30,531 nucleotides of DNA from Candidatus Eiseniibacteriota bacterium (lineage in GTDB: Bacteria; Orphanbacterota; Orphanbacteria; Orphanbacterales; Orphanbacteraceae). The notes below the pieces were generated by a model, which did no database searches, was not told the DNA's origin, and saw only the letters and a list, made by a program, of their open reading frames with translations. This document shows, piece by piece, positions 23,345 to 30,531 of this stretch (positions within the stretch are counted from its first letter, which is position 1; each line of letters begins with the position of its first letter). Both the position numbers and the translations under genes were made by a program. The stretch spans positions 1 to 30,531 of the forward strand of contig JAJCZU010000011.1 of NCBI GenBank assembly GCA_029262235.1, in the 5' to 3' direction.

Positions 23345-24664
23345 ATGAGTGTTTCATCGGCTCAGGAAACGGCGCTTCAAAAGAAGATCCGTACGAAACA
23401 GGCGAAGCTCGGGGTGATCGGACTCGGCTACGTGGGACTGCCGCTCGCGATGGAGTTCGCGAAGGCGGGTTACGACGTTGTCGGCATCGACACCAACGAA
23501 GGAAAACTCGCGGAGCTCGCGGCGGGCCGGTCGTACGTGAAGGACGTGCCGTCGAGCGAAGTGCAGGACGCGATCGACAAGGGACACTTCCGCGCCACCA
23601 GCGATTTCTCGGTCATCAAAGAGCTCGACACGATCAACATCTGCGTGCCGACACCGCTTCGCAAAACGCGCGACCCCGACATCAGCTACATCCATGCGGT
23701 GGTCATGGAGATCCAGAAGCACCAGCGCCGGGAACAGCTGATCGTGCTCGAGAGCACCACGTATCCGGGCACCACGGAAGAAGTGATCCTGCCGCTCCTC
23801 AGTGAAAGCGGGCTCGAAGTGGGGCGCGATTTCTATCTTGCGTTCTCGCCCGAGCGCGTCGACCCGGGGAACCCGCACTATCAGACGCGGAACATTCCGA
23901 AGGTCGTCGGCGGCGTCACGCCGGTCTGCACGGAACACGCGATCGCTCTCTACAAGGCGAGCGTCGACACGGTCGTTCCGGTTTCTTCGACGAAGGTCGC
24001 GGAGATGGTGAAGCTGCTCGAAAACACGTTCCGGTCGGTCAACATCGGGCTCGTGAACGAGATCGCGCTCATGTCGCACACGCTCGGGCTGAACGTCTGG
24101 GAAGTGATCGATGCGGCGGCAACGAAGCCGTTCGGTTTCATGCCGTTCTACCCGGGTCCGGGACTCGGCGGCCACTGCATCCCGATCGACCCGTTCTACC
24201 TGTCATGGAAAGCGAAGCAGTTCGGTTTCGAGGCGCGCTTCATCGAGCTCGCCGGGCAGATCAACGGCTACATGCCGCACTTCGTAGTCTCGCGGATCAG
24301 CGACGTGCTGAACGAGCAGAAGAAAAGCATCAGCGGGTCGAAAGTACTGATTCTGGGGCTCGCGTATAAATCGAATATCGACGACATTCGGGAATCGCCC
24401 GCGCTCGACATCATCGGCCTCCTCAATAAGAAGGGGGCGGTTCTCACGGCGTGCGACCCGTTCCTCGAGGATCCGAGCCAGGTCGACATAGGGTGCGAGG
24501 TTCTCGCCCTGACCCCGGAAGTGGTCCGGGCGGCGGATTGCGTGGTGATCGTGACGGCGCACAAGCAGTTCGACTACGAGATGATTCTCAAGGAGAGTCG
24601 GGTCATCGTCGATACGAGGAATGCGCTTAAAGGGCAAACCAGCGAAAAAATACATCTTCTTTAG
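23345..24664 (+). CDS. Nucleotide-sugar 6-dehydrogenase (UDP-N-acetylhexosamine dehydrogenase type)
   Basis: This is a 439-residue NAD-dependent enzyme of the UDP-glucose/UDP-ManNAc dehydrogenase family. It oxidises the C6 hydroxyl of a UDP-sugar twice to a uronic acid. The Rossmann motif is VIGLGYVGLPLAMEFA, and the segment LESTTYPGTT and AFSPERVDPGN follow. The catalytic Cys is C278 in GPGLGGHCIPIDP. The pattern is closer to the WbpA/WbpO/TviB type (UDP-GlcNAc or UDP-GalNAc) than to plain UDP-glucose dehydrogenase, but substrate cannot be fixed by eye. It is followed 18 bases later by a 4-epimerase-like gene. The two would make an activated uronic acid for exopolysaccharide or O-antigen. 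Confidence 0.93.
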   Translation: MSVSSAQETALQKKIRTKQAKLGVIGLGYVGLPLAMEFAKAGYDVVGIDTNEGKLAELAAGRSYVKDVPSSEVQDAIDKGHFRATSDFSVIKELDTINICVPTPLRKTRDPDISYIHAVVMEIQKHQRREQLIVLESTTYPGTTEEVILPLLSESGLEVGRDFYLAFSPERVDPGNPHYQTRNIPKVVGGVTPVCTEHAIALYKASVDTVVPVSSTKVAEMVKLLENTFRSVNIGLVNEIALMSHTLGLNVWEVIDAAATKPFGFMPFYPGPGLGGHCIPIDPFYLSWKAKQFGFEARFIELAGQINGYMPHFVVSRISDVLNEQKKSISGSKVLILGLAYKSNIDDIRESPALDIIGLLNKKGAVLTACDPFLEDPSQVDIGCEVLALTPEVVRAADCVVIVTAHKQFDYEMILKESRVIVDTRNALKGQTSEKIHLL

Positions 24665-24682
24665 GAGCGACTGACAACTGCC

Positions 24683-25645
24683 ATGGGGAACTATCTCATC
24701 ACAGGAGGAGCCGGATTCATCGGCTCACACATCGCGCGGGCGCTGGTCAATCGCGGCGATTCGGTAAAAGTCTTCGACAACTTCTCGACGGGGAAGAGGG
24801 AGAATCTGGACGACCTCGACGGGAAAGTCGCGATTCATCGCGGCGACCTGCGGGACGTGGATTCCGTTACGGACGCCATGCGCGATATCGACGTTGTTTA
24901 TCACGAAGCCGCGCTGGCTTCCGTGCCACGCTCGATCGCCGATCCCGTTTCGACGAACGCGGTCAATATCGACGGCACGCTGAACCTGCTCTGCGCGGCG
25001 CGCGACGCAAAAGTGAAACGCTTCGTGTTTGCGTCTTCGTCTTCGGTTTACGGCGATCAGCCCGGCGACTCGAAGCGCGAGGACATGCGCCCCACGCCGC
25101 TTTCCCCGTACGCCGTTTCGAAGTATGTCGGCGAGCTCTACGGCAAAGTGTTTCATGATGTATACGGGCTGCCGTTCGTCGGCATCCGGTACTTCAACGT
25201 GTTCGGACCGTATCAGGACGAAGACTCCGACTACGCGGCCGTCATTCCGATCTTCAGCCGCGCGCTTCTTACAGGCAAAGCTCCGATCATCTACGGCGAC
25301 GGCAGGCAGACGCGCGACTTCACGTTCGTAGGGAACGTCGTGCAGGCGAACCTGCTCGCGGCAGAACGGAAGCAGGCCGTAGGCAGGATCATGAACGTGG
25401 CGTGCGGGGGGAGTTACGACCTCAACTATCTGCTCTCCAAACTGCAGCTCGCGTACGAAACGAATACCGAAGCCGTCTACAAGGACGCGCGCATGGGCGA
25501 CGTCAAGCATTCCAAAGCGGACATTTCGCTCGCGCGCGAAGCTCTCGGCTACGAGCCGGCGACCGGGTTCGAAGAGGGGCTGAAAGAGACCGCACAATGG
25601 TACCTTCAGAAAATATCGGCGACTCCATCGAATCCGAATTCATGA
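24683..25645 (+). CDS. NAD-dependent nucleotide-sugar epimerase (UDP-GlcNAc 4-epimerase/WbpP-like)
   Basis: This is a 320-residue short-chain dehydrogenase-type epimerase. The N-terminus LITGGAGFIGSHIARAL binds NAD. ASSSSVYGD and the catalytic Tyr143-Lys147 pair (SPYAVSKYVGE) are present. RYFNVFGPYQDEDSDYAAVIPIF and GDGRQTRDFTFV match UDP-N-acetylhexosamine or UDP-glucuronate 4-epimerases. It lies directly after the nucleotide-sugar dehydrogenase, as in surface-polysaccharide clusters. The stop overlaps the histidine-kinase ATG (ATGA), which is unusual: a biosynthetic enzyme is translationally coupled to its likely regulator. Confidence 0.93.
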   Translation: MGNYLITGGAGFIGSHIARALVNRGDSVKVFDNFSTGKRENLDDLDGKVAIHRGDLRDVDSVTDAMRDIDVVYHEAALASVPRSIADPVSTNAVNIDGTLNLLCAARDAKVKRFVFASSSSVYGDQPGDSKREDMRPTPLSPYAVSKYVGELYGKVFHDVYGLPFVGIRYFNVFGPYQDEDSDYAAVIPIFSRALLTGKAPIIYGDGRQTRDFTFVGNVVQANLLAAERKQAVGRIMNVACGGSYDLNYLLSKLQLAYETNTEAVYKDARMGDVKHSKADISLAREALGYEPATGFEEGLKETAQWYLQKISATPSNPNS

Positions 25646-26775
25646 ATCCGGTTTCGAGCGCCGACCGCCGCAATCGAATCGGGTGGGACGTCATCGAAGC
25701 GCTCAGCGTCGGTGTGATCCTGTTCGAGTTCGACGGAACGATTCGCGAGATGAATTCCGCCGCGGCGCGCGTTCTCGACATCGACAGAAAATCATCGCTC
25801 GGCCAGAAGTTCACGTCGGTACTGCCCGCAGACAGCGTGGTGCGTCAGATCATGCAGAGCACGTGCAGAATGGGGCGCTCGGTAGCCGACGTCATGGGAC
25901 GCGTGTCGGAGAAGCACGACGCGAATGCCATCCGGTGCCGCACTACGGTTCTTCGCAGAAAAGACGGTGACCTCTACGGCGCACTTTGTCATTTCGAAGA
26001 CGTGAGCGATCTGAACAGCATGGAAGCCGAAGTGCAGCAGCTCGACCGGCTTGCGACAATCGGCCGCTTCGCCTCGGGCATCGCGCATGAAATCCGCAAT
26101 CCGCTCATGGGCATTTACGCGGGCGTGCAGTTCCTCGAGAAGACGCTCGAACTCGCTTCCGCCAAACAGAAAACCACATTCACGATTATCTCCGATGAAG
26201 TCGAACGCCTGAACCGCATCGTGACCGACCTGCTCGGCGCGGCGCGTCCGCCGGAGCCCGAGCTTCGCACAGTCGACCCGAACGCCGTGCTCGAGAAAGC
26301 GCATCAGCTTCTCCAGGACGAAGCGGAGCGCGCCGACGTACATTTGCGCATCGACACCGACGACACGCTTCCCGGGCTCGCGCTCGATCCCGACCTTGCC
26401 ACGCAGGTATTGCTGAACCTCGGGCGGAACGCCATTCAGGCCGCCGGGGAGAACGGCGAAGTCTGCCTGAGCTGCAGTCTCTCGTCCGGATCGCCGCACG
26501 AGGGGATGCTCCCGCGCGAAGGAAGCCCCGCCGGTATCGAATTCAAGGTGCGCGATAACGGCCCCGGCGTCCCGGCGGAAGAACTCGAAACGATCTTCGA
26601 ACCGTTCCAGACTTCCAAGAAGCGGGGCACGGGACTCGGACTCTATATTTCGTACCAGATCATGGAGCGCCATCGCGGCGCGCTCTGGGTAAAAAGCGAA
26701 CAGGGCCACGGCGCCGAGTTCGTGGCGCGCTTTCCGTATCAAGCGCCGCCGGGCGACGCGGAGGTGCGCGCATGA
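25642..26775 (+). CDS. PAS-domain sensor histidine kinase (NtrB-like)
   Basis: This is a cytoplasmic two-component kinase of 377 residues from ATG 25642. That start overlaps the epimerase stop; an in-frame ATG at 25597 would add 15 residues. A PAS domain occupies about residues 15-125 (ALSVGVILFEFDGTIREMN, then RTTVLRRKDGDLYGALCHFEDVSD). The H-box is GIAHEIRNPLMGI with H149 as phosphoacceptor. The ATPase domain has the N box NLGRNAIQAA, DNGPGVP and GTGLGLYIS. No membrane helix is present, so it senses an internal signal. Its gene overlaps the cognate NtrC-type regulator by four bases, making a clear pair. Confidence 0.94.
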   Translation: MNPVSSADRRNRIGWDVIEALSVGVILFEFDGTIREMNSAAARVLDIDRKSSLGQKFTSVLPADSVVRQIMQSTCRMGRSVADVMGRVSEKHDANAIRCRTTVLRRKDGDLYGALCHFEDVSDLNSMEAEVQQLDRLATIGRFASGIAHEIRNPLMGIYAGVQFLEKTLELASAKQKTTFTIISDEVERLNRIVTDLLGAARPPEPELRTVDPNAVLEKAHQLLQDEAERADVHLRIDTDDTLPGLALDPDLATQVLLNLGRNAIQAAGENGEVCLSCSLSSGSPHEGMLPREGSPAGIEFKVRDNGPGVPAEELETIFEPFQTSKKRGTGLGLYISYQIMERHRGALWVKSEQGHGAEFVARFPYQAPPGDAEVRA

Positions 26776-28184
26776 AGGGCACCATTCTCGTTGTCGACGA
26801 TCACGATTCCATCCGCCACTTCCTGAGCGAAACGCTCGAGGCCGACGGCCACACGGTCACGGCCGCGGCCAACGCCGCCGAAGCGCTCCAGGCTTTCGCC
26901 GAGCGCGACCCCGACATCGTGCTTCTCGATATCAATCTCGGCGAAGACTCCGGCTTCGACGTCCTCGAGCAGATCCGGGCTCTCCGCGCCGACGCTACGG
27001 TGGTCATGATCACGGGGAACGCCGAGATCCGATCGGCCGTCGACGCCATGCGTCTCGGCGCCGTCGACTATCTGCCGAAACCCGTCGACTTTGACCATCT
27101 GCTGCTCGTGATCGACCGCATCCTGCATCAGCAGAAGAAGTCACAGGTGCTCGACCGCATGCAGCAGTCGCGTCGCAAGGAATTCGGCATCGACTTCGTG
27201 ACGGGCGAAAACAGCAAGATGCAGCAGGTGATCGATCTGCTGCGCCAGGTTTCCGTGAGCGACACGACAACCGTATTGATTGAAGGCGAGTCGGGAACGG
27301 GTAAAGAACTGATCGCGCACATTCTGCATCAGCTCGGAAATCGCGCGGAAGGGCCGCTGCTCGACATCAACTGCGCGGCCCTTCCCGAAGAGCTGCTCGA
27401 AAGTGAACTCTTCGGCCATGAGAAAGGCGCCTACACGGACGCCCATCAGCAGAAGAAGGGGCTGCTTGAACTCGCAGACAACGGGACGCTCTTTCTCGAC
27501 GAAGTGGGCGAGATGAGCCTTGCCATGCAGGTCAAGCTGCTCCGCGTTCTCGAAAAACGCCAGTTCCGGCGCGTGGGCGGCGTGAAGGATATTTCCGTCG
27601 ACGTTCGCATCGTCTCGGCCACGAACCGCAATCTCGCGAAGGAAGTCCAGGCCGGGCGCTTTCGCGAAGACCTCTTCTATCGCCTGAAAGTCGTGCCGAT
27701 CGTGCTGCCACCTCTCCGTGAGCGGGGGGACGACATCACGCTGCTTGCCACGCACTTTCTTGAGCAGTTCAATCAGCAGTTCCGGAAATCGTTTCACGGA
27801 TTTACCGACGGCGCGCTCCGCGCATTGCATGAATACTCCTGGCCGGGTAACATTCGGGAACTGCGGAACCTGATCGAACGGACCGTGCTTCTTAATAAGG
27901 GAGAACGCGTCGACCAGGCGATGCTGGGACTCGAAGAGGACGCAGTCGGGGGAAGCGACCCCGGCATGCAGGCCATGATGAACGTTCTCGACGGCAAGAT
28001 CCCGGCCGACGGATTCCCGCTCGAAGAGACGCTCAATCTGATCGAAAAGGAGATCATTTGTCAGGTCAACGAACGCGTGCAGGGGAACCAGACCCGCGCC
28101 GCCAGAATCCTCCATATGAACCGCGACAAACTTCGTTACAGAATGAAGCAGTACGGCATCGATCGCGAGTCGCCCGTCTCCTGA
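26772..28184 (+). CDS. NtrC-family sigma-54-type response regulator with GAYTDA loop
   Basis: The 470-residue regulator has three domains. The receiver has acceptor Asp53 (IVLLDINLG) with DD at residues 9-10 and K in LPKPVD. The AAA+ domain has Walker A GESGTGKE (172-179), Walker B GTLFLDEVGE and an arginine-finger region RVGGVKDISVDVRIVSAT. The C-terminal Fis-type HTH is NQTRAARILHMNRDKLRYR. The sigma-54 contact loop, normally GAFTGA, reads GAYTDA (219-224). The Thr is kept but the second Gly is Asp. Variants of this kind occur in the family, and some do not activate sigma-54. It pairs with the upstream kinase. The end of the gene runs directly into the LptE-like gene. Confidence 0.93.
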   Translation: MKGTILVVDDHDSIRHFLSETLEADGHTVTAAANAAEALQAFAERDPDIVLLDINLGEDSGFDVLEQIRALRADATVVMITGNAEIRSAVDAMRLGAVDYLPKPVDFDHLLLVIDRILHQQKKSQVLDRMQQSRRKEFGIDFVTGENSKMQQVIDLLRQVSVSDTTTVLIEGESGTGKELIAHILHQLGNRAEGPLLDINCAALPEELLESELFGHEKGAYTDAHQQKKGLLELADNGTLFLDEVGEMSLAMQVKLLRVLEKRQFRRVGGVKDISVDVRIVSATNRNLAKEVQAGRFREDLFYRLKVVPIVLPPLRERGDDITLLATHFLEQFNQQFRKSFHGFTDGALRALHEYSWPGNIRELRNLIERTVLLNKGERVDQAMLGLEEDAVGGSDPGMQAMMNVLDGKIPADGFPLEETLNLIEKEIICQVNERVQGNQTRAARILHMNRDKLRYRMKQYGIDRESPVS

Positions 28185-28231
28185 CACGGGTCGCTGACTT
28201 CCGTCTTCCGACACGGGTCGCTCATTCCCGT
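28179..28231 (+). repeat. Imperfect tandem duplication at the regulator-LptE junction
   Basis: CACGGGTCGCT occurs twice within about 27 bases, each followed by a similar CTTCCGTC/TTCCCGTC stretch. The duplication falls over the regulator stop and the 5' end of the LptE-like gene. It accounts for the odd basic peptide (TRVADFR, TRVAHSR) before the signal sequence. Confidence 0.6.
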
Positions 28232-28738
28232 CCGCCGAGCACCCCGTCACTCTCGTTTCTTCTCCTTGTGTTTCTCATCACCGGATGCGGCTACAGCCTC
28301 TCTTCGAAATCCAATCCCCATATCAGCACCGTCGCCGTCCCGATCTTCCAGAACGAAACACTCGAAAAAGGCGTCGAAGATCTGCTGACGCAGGAGATCA
28401 TCGAAGTGCTCCAGCAGAACCAGCAGCTCAAACTCACCGATGAGAAACGTGCGGATTCCGTGATCTACGGCACGATCGTCGACTACAAGCGCACGCCCTA
28501 TTCGTACGACTCCGGCGAGAACGTCCAGCAGTACAAAGTGGAGATCTTCGCCCGCGTCGAGTACGAGGACCGCAAGAAGCAGAAGACGCTCTGGAAACTC
28601 CCGCGCATGCTCGGCTGGTCGACTTACTTCGCGCTCGCGGTCGACGGGGAGGAAGTGGAAGAGGAAGAGGACGCCCAGCAGCGCGCCGTGCAGAAGCTTG
28701 CCGAAGACATCAAAACGAAGACCGTCGAAGGTTGGTAA
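28181..28738 (+). CDS. LptE-like LPS-assembly lipoprotein (start uncertain)
   Basis: This is an outer-membrane lipoprotein resembling LptE, the plug of the LptD LPS translocon. SFLLLVFLITGCGYSL contains the lipobox (LITGC) and the family's GCGYSL start. ISTVAVPIFQNETLEKGVEDLLTQEIIEVLQ is the most typical LptE/DUF4136-like segment, and the acidic C-terminus ends with AVQKLAEDIKTKTVEGW. No ATG, GTG or TTG gives a proper signal peptide. GTG 28268 leaves only six residues before the Cys. I place the start at CTG 28181, overlapping the regulator stop, as a guess. It follows an approximate tandem duplication at the junction. The C-terminal part is sound; only the 5' end is uncertain. Confidence 0.82.
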   Translation: MTRVADFRLPTRVAHSRPPSTPSLSFLLLVFLITGCGYSLSSKSNPHISTVAVPIFQNETLEKGVEDLLTQEIIEVLQQNQQLKLTDEKRADSVIYGTIVDYKRTPYSYDSGENVQQYKVEIFARVEYEDRKKQKTLWKLPRMLGWSTYFALAVDGEEVEEEEDAQQRAVQKLAEDIKTKTVEGW

Positions 28739-28787
28739 TGGTGGGGACGAGATTCGGACTGGCCGTGCTCTTGAAAGAAGTGGGAGG

Positions 28788-28887
28788 ATGGCGGGTCCCT
28801 GTGGCGCCTCGCCACACCCTGTCGCGCCCGGCCACCCCTGCCTCGGCAGGCTCGGCAGGGGTCCCCGTCCGGCGCGCCACCCGCCAT
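28788..28887. repeat. 100-bp complex palindrome
   Basis: ATGGCGGGT (28788-28796) pairs with ACCCGCCAT (28879-28887). Inside are GTGGCG/CGCCAC (28801-28806/28810-28815) and CCCCTGCC/GGCAGGGG (28835-28842/28854-28861). Short stretches such as CCTCGC and CCTGTCG recall the dispersed element, but the core CTCCAATGGGGCTC is missing. Confidence 0.55.
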
Positions 28888-28952
28888 GCTCACAAATTGT
28901 AGTGCGCGCGCATCCGATCCCGTCCTTGAAGCGTGAGGAATCCGGAGGAGGA

Positions 28953-29025
28953 GGGGGAGTCGGAGGCTGGTAGAGAGTGGGTTGTTAACCGCCGGGTCAC
29001 CAGTTCGAGTCCCACCCGGGAGCCA
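28953..29025 (+). pseudogene. Decayed tRNA-Asn (GTT) remnant
   Basis: The D-loop phrase GCTGGTAGAG, anticodon region TTGTTAA, TTCGAGT T-loop and terminal GCCA all align with bacterial tRNA-Asn. The T stem (ACCAG against CCCAC) and the anticodon stem (GTGGG against CCGCC) do not pair, and the 5' acceptor strand does not match the 3' strand. It is more likely a pseudogene than an active tRNA. Confidence 0.6.
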
Positions 29026-29031
29026 GAGTGG

Positions 29032-29065
29032 GAGACCTCGCAGGTCATGCGGGGTCTCTTTTTTT
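29032..29065 (+). terminator. Strong rho-independent terminator
   Basis: GAGACCTCGCA (29032-29042) pairs with TGCGGGGTCTC (29048-29058), an 11-bp stem with one G-U and a five-base loop, followed by seven Ts. It would end transcription from the LptE operon or the tRNA-Asn remnant. The rest of 29066-29298 shows nothing I can name. Confidence 0.88.
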
Positions 29066-29298
29066 GGGTTGGGGGCGATGTTGGGTGGAAACGGGCCGAA
29101 ACTGCCTCAATCGCGGCTCGCTCTGCCTGGCCTCGGCCCTGTGGAAATGGCGGGACGAGGATCGGTTCCGCTACCTGTCTCAATGTCTCTCCAGTAGAGC
29201 CCCCGAGTCACGTAACGGTGACGATGAAAGATCGGGGCCGTTCAGCCTGCTTGACTTCCGCAAGAAGTCCCGACTCCGCGGATTGTTAGTGTTTGGGA

Positions 29299-29880
29299 TT
29301 ATCGGAACAGTTCTTTCACTCGGCCCCATTGCGTGGTCTCGGTTGCAGTCGTGGTGACTTGCACGACGGCGCCGACAGAGGAGTCGAACTGGCGAACGTC
29401 GAAATCACCGTTGTCCCATGCTGTGTCCTCCAGATCGATGGAGAGCGATCCTGTCGTTCCGGCCATTACAGAGTATTTTGCGGTAGCTGCCAGGAATGGC
29501 GGAAACAATCCCTGCGGAGCGAATGCGAAAAATGCTACACAACTATCATCGGGTTCCACGCTTGCAGTGTCTGCTGATACCTCGATGATTCCCTCTTCAA
29601 ATGTTAGTATGGCTCCCGATTCGCACGCAAAGAACCCGAATTGTGTGAGGTACACGCCCGGTGTCGGCGTAATCCAGATCTCAGCGGCAATCGTATCCGA
29701 TACCGCTGCGAAAACCGTGTCCGGCCCATTGCCCAGTTGCCCGTCAAGATCGATCTCGATGGAGTTCTGAGCGTAAGACGATTCGGGTAAACCGACTATG
29801 CTGATGAAGAGTCCGATCGCACTCAGAATGCCGACGGTGTTCATAGGCTTGGCGATTCGTTTTCCATTAGGCGTTGGCAT
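29299..29880 (-). CDS. Secreted protein with C-terminal WGRVKELFR motif (paralogue)
   Basis: This 193-residue exported protein is a paralogue of the protein at 13800-14339. ATG 29880 has AAAGGAGAAGG just upstream; a second Met 13 residues later is nearer the hydrophobic core TVGILSAIGLFISIVG, with cleavage near SSYAQ. The mature protein begins SIEIDLDGQLGNGPDTVFA, is predicted all-beta, keeps the GLFPPFLAATAKYS segment, and ends TTQWGRVKELFR. In the last nine codons the two paralogues differ at several third positions but preserve nearly all residues, so the motif is under protein-level selection. An upstream extension to 30015 is not supported. It lies next to an IS copy. Confidence 0.78.
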   Translation of the reverse strand: MPTPNGKRIAKPMNTVGILSAIGLFISIVGLPESSYAQNSIEIDLDGQLGNGPDTVFAAVSDTIAAEIWITPTPGVYLTQFGFFACESGAILTFEEGIIEVSADTASVEPDDSCVAFFAFAPQGLFPPFLAATAKYSVMAGTTGSLSIDLEDTAWDNGDFDVRQFDSSVGAVVQVTTTATETTQWGRVKELFR

Positions 29881-30005
29881 TCCTTCTCCTTTCGTGCCTG
29901 GCGCACCAGACGAACAACTGCATTCATCGAACCAAGACAACCTTGCGTACGCTTCGTTGCGACCCGGCAACAACATTGACGAAGTACACCCCCGAACTGA
30001 AGTTC

Positions 30006-30531
<526 letters not shown>

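Noticed and set aside
27141-28250. 369-residue reverse-strand open frame over the NtrC-type regulator
   Set aside because: It is a shadow of a strongly conserved forward gene and has no domain or ribosome-binding support.
28268-28738. GTG 28268 as the LptE-like start
   Set aside because: It leaves only six residues before the lipobox Cys, too short for a signal peptide.
29198-29212. Third IS fragment, from the string GAGTCACGTAAC like the IS 3' end
   Set aside because: Only about 12 bases match and the flanks do not, so it is probably coincidence.

Overview
The window looks like a chromosomal stretch (about 30.5 kb) of a GC-rich, Gram-negative, probably uncultured bacterium. An outer membrane is implied by an LptE-like lipoprotein, lipobox proteins and many secreted proteins. 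The large subtilase ends in a FlgD-like/type-IX-like C-terminal domain, and two secreted paralogues end in a shared WGxVKELFR peptide. That mix suggests the FCB side of the tree (Candidatus Eisenbacteria, Krumholzibacteriota or similar). This placement is inference from gene content; no marker gene settles it.

Layout. Both ends (1-526 and 30006-30531) are 3' parts of the same IS3-family element in inverted orientation, cut at the same IS base, so the window probably ends where an assembly broke at a repeat. Region 527-2386 is an AT-richer island. It holds a small HEPN-like protein (RNWLAHAY motif) overlapping a two-helix membrane protein, followed by a dead tyrosine-recombinase fragment abutting tRNA-Gly(CCC). 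Region 2551-5884 is a tight core operon, der-plsY-gpsA-merR. Region 5885-6502 has no gene but contains a large compound inverted repeat. Region 6503-10508 runs tRNA-Pro(GGG), a GT2 glycosyltransferase, surE, pcm, a YqaA/DedA-like protein, tRNA-Pro(CGG) and an ldhA-like dehydrogenase. Next come a reverse-strand membrane protein, a divergent sigma-70 factor and apt.

Region 12860-21528 is dominated by exported proteins: a dockerin-like protein, a divergent secreted protein with the C-terminal motif, a 1612-residue subtilase with seven 107-residue repeats, a TPR protein, a small lipoprotein and an unknown protein. A 40-bp direct repeat equal to the 5' half of tRNA-Arg(CCT) brackets 14491-21636 and marks a likely 7.1-kb integrated segment. 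Region 21878-28738 is a signalling and envelope block: STAS protein, small membrane protein, diguanylate cyclase, nucleotide-sugar dehydrogenase, nucleotide-sugar epimerase, PAS histidine kinase, NtrC-type regulator and LptE-like protein. Most of these genes overlap or nearly touch. The tail has a decayed tRNA-Asn with a strong terminator and a second secreted protein carrying the C-terminal motif.

The most interesting non-coding signal is a 129-135 bp element present three times (5892-6020, 6297-6428 reversed, 12009-12143). A conserved core sits between arms whose sequence differs in every copy but whose mutual complementarity is kept. An internal stem also shows compensatory changes. This looks like a structured RNA or hairpin-DNA repeat family. 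The best candidate for an undescribed protein system is the HEPN-like plus membrane-protein pair at 584-2108.
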